DNA of 64,000 bases from NCBI RefSeq assembly GCF_963678865.1, contig NZ_OY787459.1:2322501-2386500 (forward strand), read 5' to 3'. The stretch comes from Maridesulfovibrio sp. (lineage in GTDB: Bacteria; Desulfobacterota; Desulfovibrionia; Desulfovibrionales; Desulfovibrionaceae). This document shows positions 31,142 through 39,993 of the stretch, piece after piece. The notes beneath the pieces were generated by a model. That model ran no database searches and was not told the origin of the DNA. It was given only the letters and a program-made list of their open reading frames with translations. A program made the position numbers and the translations under genes. Position 1 is the stretch's first letter; every line of letters starts with the position of its first letter.

Positions 31142-33235
31142 TTATGAATTCTTCAAATCATCAATCAAATTATTAAGCATATTGGAAAGCTCCGCAAGAT
31201 TCGCCATCGCTTCTGCCGATTGTTCCATGGCATTAAAGTTTTCATCTGCAATACGGTTGATTTCTGAAGTGGACATATTGATTTCCTCTGAAGCAGCACT
31301 CTGCTCTTCTGCCGCAGTAGCAATAGAACGGACCTGCTCAGCAACCAGCTCAATAATTTCAAGGATAGATGTCAGAGCTTCCCCGGCATCATTGACGAGA
31401 GAGGTGGTTGAGTCAACCATCTCCGTAGTATCGTTCATGGTATTGATTGAATTCCTTGAAGACTGCTGAATGGAACTTATTGCTTCACCGACCTCAGAAG
31501 TTGCGCTCACTGTCTTCTCCGCCAGTTTGCGAACCTCGTCTGCAACCACAGCAAAACCGCGCCCTGCTTCTCCTGCACGAGCCGCTTCAATTGCCGCGTT
31601 AAGGGCCAGCAGATTGGTCTGATCTGCGATATCGGTAATTACGCTAATAACGCTGCTGATAGACTCAGCCTTTTCTCCCAGCTGTCCCATTTCACTACCG
31701 AGCTTTTCAGATTCACTCTTAAGATTACCGACAGCAATCACAACCTTATCCACGATCTCGGAACCGCGTTCAGCTTCGAGTCTGGCCCGCTCAGCTTCTT
31801 CCGAACTTTTTGAGGCATTGGAGGCTACTTCAAGTACTGTGGCATTCATTTCCTCCATGGCCGTGGCATTTTCGGCTGCCCTTTCCCGCTGCATTTCCGA
31901 GCCGCGCCTTGATTCTTCAACATTGGCGGAGAGCTGGGTGGAAGAAGATGAAATACGTTCCACTATCTCTTCCAGCTGTCCGGCCGCCTGCATCATTCCT
32001 TCACGCTTTGCGGACTCAGCTCTACGGGTTGCCTCTTCAGCCTTGCCGAGTGCCTCTTCAGCCTGCTCTGTTTTTTCTTCAGCTTCACGAGTCTTGTCTT
32101 CCGCCAATGAGATAGTCTTAACCAACTCGCTGGTCATAGAGCGCAAGTTATCGAGAAGTTCTCGCAACTCTGCCCGGTAAGAGGCTTCTTCCGGCTCAGC
32201 CTCATAATGCCCTGCAGCAATCTGTCTTGCGAATTCACCCATTGCATAAATAGGCCGGACAAGACTTGAATTAACCATAATTGTTCCGAGAGCACCGAAG
32301 ACCAGAGCCGCAACCGCACCAATGCCCAGCATAGTCACATTTGCTTCCTTTGAAGCGGCATATATCTCAGCGTGTGGAATGAAGGCGATCAGTGTCCAGC
32401 CTGTTTCCTTGGAACGATAAATTTCAGCAGAAAATTTCTCGCCGGCAAATTCAGTCGAATCGATCCATGTTTCCTTGGAATAATAAGCTTCACTAAGAGC
32501 GGCATTGTCCAGTTCATCAATTTTCTTAAAATTATTTGCAGGGGTTTTGGGATCGGCCAGGACAGTTCCGTCTCCCTGCACAAGAACAACAAAACCAGTC
32601 TCACCTATCTTGAGTTCATTAATTATCTCTGTAAGGTCCCCCAAAGAAATATCCACAGCTGAGACACCTATAAAGTTTCCACTCATATCCTTGATTTTGG
32701 TCACCATACCAATGTTGGGAAACCCCTCAGTAGTGATATACGCGGAAAGAATAGTAGATTCTTTATCTGAATTTTTACCTTCTTTATACCAAGGACGCTT
32801 ACGAGGATCATACGTATTATTTATGGTCTCCGAACCGTCCTGAGTATAGCCGCCGTCTTCAAAACCAAGATACACATAAGCAAAGGACGGATTTGTCTTC
32901 ATCAGGTCATTAGCAAGGCGATTTACAGCTATTTCAGATGAGTCTGTGGCGTGCATGGCAGGCTTACTGGGACCAGCAAGCTCGAAATATTTTGTCCACT
33001 TGCCCATTGCTTTTTTTGTTTCATCCAAACCAGCTATGAACCTACTTACATTTTTAGCTTTGTTCAGTATCTCGCCGATATAATTATTAACCAGCCTCAA
33101 TTCTTGTCTGGCTGTTTTGCGGTATGAATCCTCCGCTGTTGAATCGAACTGCATGGAAACAGTCAACATGACTACGCCCACAGATATGATCATTGGAAAG
33201 ACTATGGCCAGTATCATTCTTGTCCTGATCTTCAC
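31142..33235 (-). CDS. methyl-accepting chemotaxis protein with dCache sensor
   Basis: This chemoreceptor has a periplasmic double-Cache domain (residues about 30-275) between two membrane helices near residues 8-28 and 278-303. The Cache signature includes YDPRKRPWYKEG and GVSAVDISLGDL. A HAMP segment follows, then the MCP signalling domain with ALNAAIEAARAGEAGRGFAVVADEVRKLAEKT near the tip and a long coiled coil. It has no CheR pentapeptide. The likely start is the GTG at 33233-33235, with a ggag site 6 nt upstream; the in-frame TTG at 33259 lacks one. Ligand unknown; dCache receptors often bind amino acids or organic acids. Confidence 0.93.
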   Translation of the reverse strand: MKIRTRMILAIVFPMIISVGVVMLTVSMQFDSTAEDSYRKTARQELRLVNNYIGEILNKAKNVSRFIAGLDETKKAMGKWTKYFELAGPSKPAMHATDSSEIAVNRLANDLMKTNPSFAYVYLGFEDGGYTQDGSETINNTYDPRKRPWYKEGKNSDKESTILSAYITTEGFPNIGMVTKIKDMSGNFIGVSAVDISLGDLTEIINELKIGETGFVVLVQGDGTVLADPKTPANNFKKIDELDNAALSEAYYSKETWIDSTEFAGEKFSAEIYRSKETGWTLIAFIPHAEIYAASKEANVTMLGIGAVAALVFGALGTIMVNSSLVRPIYAMGEFARQIAAGHYEAEPEEASYRAELRELLDNLRSMTSELVKTISLAEDKTREAEEKTEQAEEALGKAEEATRRAESAKREGMMQAAGQLEEIVERISSSSTQLSANVEESRRGSEMQRERAAENATAMEEMNATVLEVASNASKSSEEAERARLEAERGSEIVDKVVIAVGNLKSESEKLGSEMGQLGEKAESISSVISVITDIADQTNLLALNAAIEAARAGEAGRGFAVVADEVRKLAEKTVSATSEVGEAISSIQQSSRNSINTMNDTTEMVDSTTSLVNDAGEALTSILEIIELVAEQVRSIATAAEEQSAASEEINMSTSEINRIADENFNAMEQSAEAMANLAELSNMLNNLIDDLKNS

Positions 33236-33368
33236 GAAAGAACTCCCTGCAAAAGTCAATAAAATTTAAGCCTAAAACACCACCTAATAGATAATACACA
33301 TATTTAATATTTTATGTCCACGATTTCCTTTTCTATGTAGGTCATTTCCATTTAAGTATTAGGCAAAG

Positions 33369-33392
33369 AAAAAGGCACCCGAAGGTGCCTTT
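33369..33392 (-). terminator. terminator of the ferredoxin gene
   Basis: A perfect 9-bp stem aaaggcacc (33371-33379) with ggtgccttt (33384-33392), 4-nt loop, is followed on the minus strand by TTCTTT. It lies 27 nt after the ferredoxin stop. Confidence 0.85.
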
Positions 33393-33419
33393 AATGAAAA
33401 CAAATACATCAAATCCCAT

Positions 33420-33638
<219 letters not shown>

Positions 33639-33809
33639 CTACTGCCTTTATTTTGCATACAACTCAATCACAAAGAGTATATTCTAGGCAAGCTTTTCCT
33701 ATCAAAATATACTACGGCACAACCTTCTTGAGATGGTTTTCAGTCATACATGAGCAATATACCCTGATCAGGAGATGCACACTTTTTTGGGAAGACATTC
33801 TCAACTCAA

Positions 33810-33842
33810 AGAAAAGTCCCCTGAAATAAAATTTCAAGGGAC
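33810..33842 (-). terminator. terminator of the liv operon
   Basis: The inverted repeat gtccc-ctgaaat (33816-33827) with atttca-agggac (33831-33842), one mismatch, lies 26 nt after the livF stop. On the minus strand it is followed by TTTTCTTT. Confidence 0.8.
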
Positions 33843-33867
33843 CATGATGACAGTTTATGTTCTCTAT

Positions 33868-34581
33868 TTATTCGCCCAGATAGGCCTTTTGAATATCCGG
33901 ATTGTCCAGAAGCTTTTTAGCATCATCTTCCATGACCACATTCCCGGTTTCAAGAACATATCCACGATGGGCCATACTCAATGCTACTTTGGCGTTCTGC
34001 TCAACCAAAATAATCGTCGTGCCAAGCCTATTGATCTCATTGATAATATCAAATATCTGCTTAACGATAAGCGGCGCAAGTCCAAGTGAAGGCTCATCCA
34101 AAAGCAGTACTTTCGGGCGACTCATAAGCGCACGGCCTATAGCCAGCATCTGCTGCTCCCCACCGGAAAGAGTTCCTCCGGCCTGCCTGCGTCTTTCTCG
34201 CAGGATTGGGAACATGGAAAATACCCGCTCCATATCATCACCGATTTCATTATCATTGCGAAAAAAAGCTCCCATATCGAGATTTTCCTCAATGGTTAAC
34301 CGGGGAAAAATACGACGCCCTTCCGGAACCTGACACAATCCCATCGATGGCAGATTATCGGATGCAACTTTATTGATACACTGCCCCTTGTAATAAATTT
34401 CTCCGGCAGTTGCCTTTACGATATTGCAGATGGTCATCAGGGTTGTTGATTTACCGGCACCGTTAGCGCCGATAATCGAAACAATTTCCCCTTCCATCGC
34501 TTTGATGCTTATCCCTTTAAGGGCCTTAATGCTGCCATATCCGGCATGGACATCACGAAGTTCTAAAATAGGTTCTGTCAT
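33868..34581 (-). CDS. livF: branched-chain amino-acid ABC transporter ATP-binding protein LivF
   Basis: LivF is one of two ATPases that power uptake of leucine, isoleucine and valine. The 237-residue protein shows Walker A GANGAGKST (residues about 36-44), the signature LSGGEQQMLAIGRAL near 136-150 and Walker B VLLLDEPSLGLAP near 156-168. LivF is shorter than LivG and has the typical end with AYLGE. It is the last gene of the liv operon. The ATG at 34581 is preceded by an agga site and the livM stop is only 3 nt away. Confidence 0.95.
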   Translation of the reverse strand: MTEPILELRDVHAGYGSIKALKGISIKAMEGEIVSIIGANGAGKSTTLMTICNIVKATAGEIYYKGQCINKVASDNLPSMGLCQVPEGRRIFPRLTIEENLDMGAFFRNDNEIGDDMERVFSMFPILRERRRQAGGTLSGGEQQMLAIGRALMSRPKVLLLDEPSLGLAPLIVKQIFDIINEINRLGTTIILVEQNAKVALSMAHRGYVLETGNVVMEDDAKKLLDNPDIQKAYLGE

Positions 34582-34584
34582 GGC

Positions 34585-35802
34585 TTAATCCTTATCCGCC
34601 TTCATTCTACGTTTAGGAGGCAGCAATCCCTGCGGCCTGAAAAGCATCATCAGGGTCATGACGCCACCGAAAACCAGCATGCGGTAAAGCTCGAAATCCC
34701 TGAAAATCTCAGGCAGGGCGATCAGGGCCAAGGCGCCGAGAATCACTCCGGGGATAGACCCCATACCACCGAGAACAACCATGGAAAGAACCATTGCCGA
34801 TTCAAGAAAGGTAAAAGATTCCGGGCTGACAAAACGCATACGCGCAGCGTAGAAGGCTCCGGCCAGTCCTCCGAAACAGGCACCGGAGCAATAAGCCAGC
34901 AGCTTCATATAAAAAGTCGGAATTCCCATAACCTCTGCAGCGGTCTCATCCTCGCGAATGGCTTCCCAGGCCCGCCCTATGCGGGAGTGATTCAAACGAT
35001 AAACCGCAATAATAGTGAAGACGACCAGCGCAAGGATAACGTAGTAGGTCAGGGAAAGTTTCTTGAGCCAAATGTGTTCAAGCGTGAATCCATTAGAAAA
35101 GTCAGGCCAGTAAATTCCCGGAGCCTTGATTCCGGTAATCCCGTTGGGACCGTTGGTCAGGCTCATCCAGTTATTTAAAACCATGCGCACGATCTCTGCA
35201 AAACCGAGGGTGACAATGGCGAGGTAATCGCCACGCATACGCATGGAACAGTAACCGATAAGACAAGCGCCCAGTCCGGCAACAGCCGCACTCAAAGGCA
35301 GACAAATCCAGAAGGCCAGTTTGTAGGTGATGGAAAGCAAGGCATAAGTGTATGCACCCAACCCGTAAAAAGCGATATAGCCAAGGTCGAGCATTCCTGC
35401 GAGGCCGACAACAATATTTAAACCGAGCCCAAGGCAGATATAAATCATGCAGTTGATGGCCACGTCCTGTGCATAACGCCCGAAAAGATGCGGATAAGCC
35501 ACTGCGAATGCAAGCAGAACAAAGGCCCAGACCGCAAAAGGCAGGGTCGAAGTCGCTTTTTTAACTCCCCCCACTGCAGCGCCGGCAGGCTTAGTGAGAA
35601 AATTAAAAGCCCCTATGCTGTTTAACTGATAAATAACCAGAACAAATGAACAGCCGACAGCAATCTTCCACCATACCGAAAATGTTGTCGCCACTTCCAA
35701 TCCTTCAGGCTTTACTCCGAGCAGAGGCCAGAGCAGGACGAACAGCCAGATCATCCCAACGCCTAAAGAAGTCCAGTGTTTTTTAAACTCTGGTATCGTC
35801 AA
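34585..35802 (-). CDS. livM: branched-chain amino-acid ABC transporter permease LivM
   Basis: This is a membrane-spanning permease, 405 residues with about ten hydrophobic helices. Its first 100 residues are a longer N-terminal extension, with a helix near 17-35 and another near 45-65. The LivM core follows (INCMIYICLGLGLNIVVGLAGMLDLGYIAFYGLGAY near 115-150). The EAA-like loop IGRAWEAIREDETAAEVMGI near 285 contacts the ATPases. The start appears to be TTG 35802 with a gggaga site 4-5 nt upstream; it overlaps the end of livH by 20 nt. An ATG further in, at codon 17, is less likely. Confidence 0.93.
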   Translation of the reverse strand: MTIPEFKKHWTSLGVGMIWLFVLLWPLLGVKPEGLEVATTFSVWWKIAVGCSFVLVIYQLNSIGAFNFLTKPAGAAVGGVKKATSTLPFAVWAFVLLAFAVAYPHLFGRYAQDVAINCMIYICLGLGLNIVVGLAGMLDLGYIAFYGLGAYTYALLSITYKLAFWICLPLSAAVAGLGACLIGYCSMRMRGDYLAIVTLGFAEIVRMVLNNWMSLTNGPNGITGIKAPGIYWPDFSNGFTLEHIWLKKLSLTYYVILALVVFTIIAVYRLNHSRIGRAWEAIREDETAAEVMGIPTFYMKLLAYCSGACFGGLAGAFYAARMRFVSPESFTFLESAMVLSMVVLGGMGSIPGVILGALALIALPEIFRDFELYRMLVFGGVMTLMMLFRPQGLLPPKRRMKADKD

Positions 35803-36685
35803 CGTTCTCTCCCATGATTCCTGAAGGTCTGAAATAAAGCACTCCGATAAGGATTAGGAATGCGAACACATCCTTGTATTCACCTGAAATATAACCTGCA
35901 GCGAAAATTTCGACCATGCCGATTATGAAGCCGCCGATCATTGCTCCGGTGATGTTCCCGATTCCGCCCAGAACAGCAGCAGCAAAAGCCTTGATCCCCG
36001 GCACAAACCCCATGTCATAACGCACAGAGCCGTAATAGAGACCGACCATGATCCCGGCTGCGGCTGCAAGCCCGGCACCAATTGCAAAGGTCAGGCTGAT
36101 GATACGGTTGGAATTGATGCCTACAAGCGCGGACATGATCTTGTCCTGTGCAGTGGAACGCATGGCCTTGCCTATACGGGTCTTGAAGACCAGAAAATTG
36201 AGAGCCACCAGCAAAAACGCGGTTAAACTTACGATAAACAGCTGCATGTAGGAAAGCATGACTGTTCCGAACTCGAATCCGCCCTGTGTCAATTCGGTGG
36301 GATAAGCTCGGTCATACACACCCTGCGTAAGCATCAGTCCATTCTGAAGAAAAATGGACATGCCCAGCGCGGAAAGGAGCACCGAAAGCCGTGAAGAGCT
36401 ACGCAAAGGCTTGTAGGCAACCTTTTCGACCGCCATGGCCAGCATGGCGCAGTATGCCATCGCGAGAAGAAGCGAACCGGACAGGCAGACCCAGGCCGGA
36501 GCACCCTGCGAAAGCAGATAGCTCATAAAAATTACACCGACATAACCGCCAGCAGCAAAAAACTCACCATGGGCGAAGTTAATAAGCTGAATGATGCCGT
36601 ACACCATAGTATACCCCAACGCGATCAATGCATAGACACTGCCGAGGGTTATACCGTTGATGAGTTGCTGAAAAAAATATTCCAT
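35783..36685 (-). CDS. livH: branched-chain amino-acid ABC transporter permease LivH
   Basis: This 300-residue hydrophobic permease begins MEYFFQQLINGITLGSVYAL at ATG 36685. The frame extends 67 codons upstream into the livK 3' region, but those residues are hydrophilic and unlike the family. Diagnostic are the N-terminal LINFAHGEFFAAGGYVGV and the EAA loop TRIGKAMRSTAQDKIMSALVGI near residue 195. LivH pairs with LivM to form the pore. The last 20 nt overlap livM, suggesting coupled translation. Confidence 0.95.
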   Translation of the reverse strand: MEYFFQQLINGITLGSVYALIALGYTMVYGIIQLINFAHGEFFAAGGYVGVIFMSYLLSQGAPAWVCLSGSLLLAMAYCAMLAMAVEKVAYKPLRSSSRLSVLLSALGMSIFLQNGLMLTQGVYDRAYPTELTQGGFEFGTVMLSYMQLFIVSLTAFLLVALNFLVFKTRIGKAMRSTAQDKIMSALVGINSNRIISLTFAIGAGLAAAAGIMVGLYYGSVRYDMGFVPGIKAFAAAVLGGIGNITGAMIGGFIIGMVEIFAAGYISGEYKDVFAFLILIGVLYFRPSGIMGENVDDTRV

Positions 36686-36707
36686 GGAGATCCAGGGGCT
36701 GTACGTA

Positions 36708-36738
36708 ATGGCCCCCGCCCGCAAGGGGCAGGGGCCGA
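36708..36738 (-). promoter_or_regulatory. intercistronic hairpin between livK and livH
   Basis: A GC-rich stem (ggcccc-c-gccc at 36710-36720 with ggggc-a-ggggcc at 36725-36736) lies between the livK stop and the livH start. No T-run follows on the minus strand. Such hairpins commonly stabilise the upstream mRNA and lower downstream expression, so that binding protein exceeds permease. Confidence 0.55.
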
Positions 36739-36752
36739 CATTTGATAAACTT

Positions 36753-37886
36753 CTAGTAAAGCTTGCCGGTAACGGGATTCCAGTAGTTGATGAACTTACC
36801 GTTATCAACCTTACGGATAATGTAGTTGGAGCCGGAATCTCCATTAGGCTTGAACTTGATGTGCTTGGTTGCGCCATCGTAATCAAGCTTCATGAGTTCG
36901 GCTTTGACTTTCTCAGGATCTGTGGATCCTGCATCCTTGAGGGCCTTGAAATAAGCCATGGCAGAGTCGTATGCATAACCGGAGTATGCACCTGGCTCAC
37001 CGTACTTGGGCTGATACTGTGCGTAAAATTCCTTATATGCGGGGGCATTGTCATCAATAAAACCGAAAGTAAGATAAACACCATTAGCTGCGTCTTTAGC
37101 AATTTCAATCAGCTGCGGATGATAAACTGCATCCTGAGCCAGACGGGCAGCCTTGATTCCCATGCGCTTGGCCTGAATCAGCATCAATGCGCCGGTGGCA
37201 GAGTTCTGCATGGACATGTAGTAAACATCAGGGTTGCTGTTCTTGACCTTGGTCAGGATAGCAGAAAAGTCTTTGTCGCCCTGATTGACGTGCTCGTGGC
37301 CGAGAACCTTGATGCCGGCAGCCTTACACATCTTTTCAACACCGTCAGCAAGACCCTGGGAATATGCGGTCTTATCATCTACAATGTATACGGACTTGGC
37401 TCCGAGCTGCTCCTGCATGAATTTCAGAGCTATGGAACCCTGATCATCATCACGACCGCACATGCGGAACATGTAAGGCAGGCCACGGGAGGTTACTTTT
37501 TCGTTTGTGGAGGCCGGGGTAATCATGATGATTGATTCTTCATCAAGTACTTCGGAAGCAGGAAGAGTTGCACTGGAGCAGTAAGAGCCTACCACCGCGT
37601 TAGCTTCTTCGTTAATGAGCTTGTTTGCGGTAGCAACAGCCTGACGGGGTTCACATGCGGTATCCTGCGGCAGGACCACGATTTCATCAAAGCCGGGGAT
37701 TCCTCCGTTTGCCTTAACAACTTCTACCGCGGTAAGAACACCATTCTTGATGTCATTACCGTCAGCAGCATATGGACCTGTCAGCGGTCCCATAGTTCCG
37801 ACTTTGAGTGTTTTTGCGAACACCATGCCTGCACTCAGCATAAGAATTGCTGAGACAAGCAGAGCTGTCATGATAGAACGTTTCAT
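36753..37886 (-). CDS. livK: branched-chain amino-acid ABC transporter substrate-binding protein LivK
   Basis: This 377-residue periplasmic binding protein is in the Leu/Ile/Val family. The signal peptide MKRSIMTALLVSAILMLSAG ends at about residue 24 (MVFA). The mature protein begins with LKVGTMGPLTGPYAADG, the usual LivJ/K N-terminus. Further features are VGSYCSSATLPASEVL (substrate-contact region) and VYIVDDKTAYSQGLADG. The start at ATG 37886 has a ggagg site 8 nt upstream. The in-frame start at 37937 is inside the livG gene's end and unlikely. Confidence 0.95.
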   Translation of the reverse strand: MKRSIMTALLVSAILMLSAGMVFAKTLKVGTMGPLTGPYAADGNDIKNGVLTAVEVVKANGGIPGFDEIVVLPQDTACEPRQAVATANKLINEEANAVVGSYCSSATLPASEVLDEESIIMITPASTNEKVTSRGLPYMFRMCGRDDDQGSIALKFMQEQLGAKSVYIVDDKTAYSQGLADGVEKMCKAAGIKVLGHEHVNQGDKDFSAILTKVKNSNPDVYYMSMQNSATGALMLIQAKRMGIKAARLAQDAVYHPQLIEIAKDAANGVYLTFGFIDDNAPAYKEFYAQYQPKYGEPGAYSGYAYDSAMAYFKALKDAGSTDPEKVKAELMKLDYDGATKHIKFKPNGDSGSNYIIRKVDNGKFINYWNPVTGKLY

Positions 37887-37914
37887 AGAACGAGCCTCCC
37901 TAAAGTGAATAAGG

Positions 37915-38670
37915 TTAGTTACCCAGATATGCCTCAATTACAGCAGGATTTTTCTGAATTTCTTCAGGGTTACCCTTTGCAATCATTACTCCGTGATCAA
38001 GAACAACCAAGCGCTGGCAGATACCCATGACAACTTTCATGTCATGCTCCACCATAAGCACATTGATACCCCTTTCAGAGATTTTGCGGATCGTATCCAT
38101 CAACTCCCCGCTCTCAGCCGGATTCAGACCTGCGGCTGGCTCGTCAAGCAGAATTGTGCTCGGTTCGGAAGCCAAAGCCCTTGCTATTTCAAGCCGCCGC
38201 TGATGACCGTAAGGAAGACTGGACGCAACCTCGTCAGCATATTCGTCTAGCTCTGCGAACCGAAGCTCCTCCATTGCCTTTTTCTTGATACGCGCCTCCT
38301 CCTTTTTCTGGGCCGGAGTGCGAAAAATAGCGCCGAAGACTCCGCATGATGAGCGGGAGTGTTGAGCAACCATTACATTTTCAAGTGCGGTCATATTCTG
38401 AAAGAGACGAATATTCTGAAAAGTTCTGGCAATACCTTTATGGAGCACCTGATACGGCTTTAAGCCGGTAAGGTTTTCACCGTCGTATTCAACGTGACCA
38501 CCGGATGCTGAATAGACTCCGGTTATCACGTTAAAGACTGTGGTTTTGCCAGCGCCGTTAGGTCCGATAAGTCCCACAATCTCTCCCGGCATGAGAGAGA
38601 AGTTAACCTCTGCCAGAGCCTGCAGTCCACCGAAGCGGACGCTCACATCGTGTAAATGAAGTTCTGCCAT
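37915..38670 (-). CDS. livG: branched-chain amino-acid ABC transporter ATP-binding protein LivG
   Basis: LivG is the second transporter ATPase, 251 residues. Motifs are Walker [10 protein letters not shown] (residues about 37-45), the signature in [18 protein letters not shown] near 150-167 and Walker [14 protein letters not shown] near 172-184. Its LivG-type insert around residue 100 ([16 protein letters not shown]) agrees with the family. ATG 38670 is best supported (an agg site about 10 nt upstream); the open frame extends to 38709. LivG is the first gene of the operon livG-K-H-M-F, so the promoter should lie in 38671-39212. Confidence 0.93.
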   Translation of the reverse strand: MAELHLHDVSVRFGGLQALAEVNFSLMPGEIVGLIGPNGAGKTTVFNVITGVYSASGGHVEYDGENLTGLKPYQVLHKGIARTFQNIRLFQNMTALENVMVAQHSRSSCGVFGAIFRTPAQKKEEARIKKKAMEELRFAELDEYADEVASSLPYGHQRRLEIARALASEPSTILLDEPAAGLNPAESGELMDTIRKISERGINVLMVEHDMKVVMGICQRLVVLDHGVMIAKGNPEEIQKNPAVIEAYLGN

Positions 38671-39290
38671 ATTGGACATACCTATACACATTATTCTTCT
38701 TGAGATCAAGACAGAAGACGTTTTTTATTTCTTACTATCCTAATCTAAAGAATTATTATTCGTAGCAGCAACGCTTTACCGCGAACTAACTACTAAACCT
38801 GATTGCATGATCAACTTTTCTGCACAAACAACAGCAATACAGCTGACAGTTTGATCATAGAACAGTAGAAACGATGTTTTACTATATTCTGCTTTCTAGT
38901 CATTTTATCTAACATTAGTATCTATAGTTGTTGATTCACATTTGATCATACAGACAATAGCACGTAATAAAAGTCTTTTTTTACTTACAAAATTGTCCAT
39001 ATATCTAGCAGCATTTTTCATATTTGGCTAATTTCTAATATTAGAACTGACCATTCTTTTTTAAGCGCAGTTATTTCTCACTATTTGCAAATATAATGAA
39101 TTAAATTCTTAGTTTAATTATTTTTGCATTATAAACGATTTTTTACAAAAGCAACTCACTTCTCACTTATGTAAATTTTAAGTAAAAAATTTTATTCTCC
39201 ATTATGTCGCCCAAAAAAAAGAGACCCTGTCCGCAATGCGGACAGGGTCTCACTAACTTCAATAAAATGAAGCGGGATGGCTAGATCGGC
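38671..39290. other. AT-rich gene-free stretch upstream of livG
   Basis: About 620 bp separate livG from qmoD. No coding sequence is seen, only AT-rich DNA. It should hold the liv promoter (minus strand). Two identical TTTGATCATA sites occur at about 38850-38859 and 38941-38950, with a related atgatcaa at 38807-38814. The right end is the qmo terminator (39213-39251). Confidence 0.7.
39213..39251 (-). terminator. terminator of the qmo operon
   Basis: A nearly perfect 15-bp stem (gagaccctgtccgca at 39221-39235 with tgcggacagggtctc at 39237-39251) is followed on the minus strand by eight T residues. Confidence 0.93.
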
Positions 39291-39971
39291 CTACCAGCTA
39301 TCATCACCGAAAGGATCGGAACCGAAGCCGAAGTCTTCAGCAGGTGCACCACCGGTTTCGGGAGCACCAGCGGAATCACCAGCAGGAGCTGCACCTTCAG
39401 CTACAGCACCGGCAGCTACGGTTACAACACCGTGCTTTTTAACGTCTTCGATCATTTTGAGGAGTTCATCAACTTTACCGATGTACTCTTCAACTTTTTC
39501 CTGAGAAGTAACGAGGACTTTATCGCCTTCGTCCTTACCAGCAGCTTCAAAAGCTTCACACTTGCCTTTGTATTCAGCCATGGCTTTTTCGGTTTCACCG
39601 AGTTTGCCTTCAGCAGCAGCAAGTTTGGTTTCCAGATCCTGAACTTTAGCAGCCTGCTCAGAGATAGTGGAACGGTATTCAGCGAGCTTTCCGAAGATAG
39701 CATCAACCTGAGTCATAACGTCGCCGGGAAGTGCGCCAACGGAAACGTTGTCGCCAAGGCCGGTAACCTGACCGGTTTTCATTTTAGCCAGTTCAGGATG
39801 CTGTTCGTAGATCCATGCTTTTGCAAGAGCTGCTGCAAAAGGTTCGAATTCAGCATCGATGTCTTTCTGGGTCATGTATCCCAGAAGTTCCTGTACAGAG
39901 TTGTTGCTTTCGCCACCCTTGATGTAGGACACAAAAGTGCTCATGGGGAAAGTTTTGCGTGCTTCAGACAT
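39291..39971 (-). CDS. qmoD: QmoD-like protein, distal gene of the qmo operon
   Basis: This 226-residue acidic, soluble protein lies directly after qmoC in Desulfovibrio and related sulfate reducers. In D. vulgaris the homologous distal gene is co-transcribed with qmoABC and described as a hypothetical protein affecting sulfate reduction. The N-terminal half is globular (SYIKGGESNNSVQELLGYMT). Residues about 88-175 form a long coiled coil (KVQDLETKLAAAEGKL). The tail from about 180 is low-complexity Ala/Gly/Pro, ending FGFGSDPFGDDSW. There is no membrane segment, no signal peptide and only one cysteine. The site ggagg lies 9 nt before the ATG. A terminator follows. Confidence 0.85.
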   Translation of the reverse strand: MSEARKTFPMSTFVSYIKGGESNNSVQELLGYMTQKDIDAEFEPFAAALAKAWIYEQHPELAKMKTGQVTGLGDNVSVGALPGDVMTQVDAIFGKLAEYRSTISEQAAKVQDLETKLAAAEGKLGETEKAMAEYKGKCEAFEAAGKDEGDKVLVTSQEKVEEYIGKVDELLKMIEDVKKHGVVTVAAGAVAEGAAPAGDSAGAPETGGAPAEDFGFGSDPFGDDSW

Positions 39972-39993
39972 GGTTTAGTTCCTCCTTGCTCTA

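Noticed and set aside
36686..36886. 67-residue N-terminal extension of LivH
   Set aside because: It overlaps the livK 3' end and is hydrophilic, unlike the family; the family start is at 36685.
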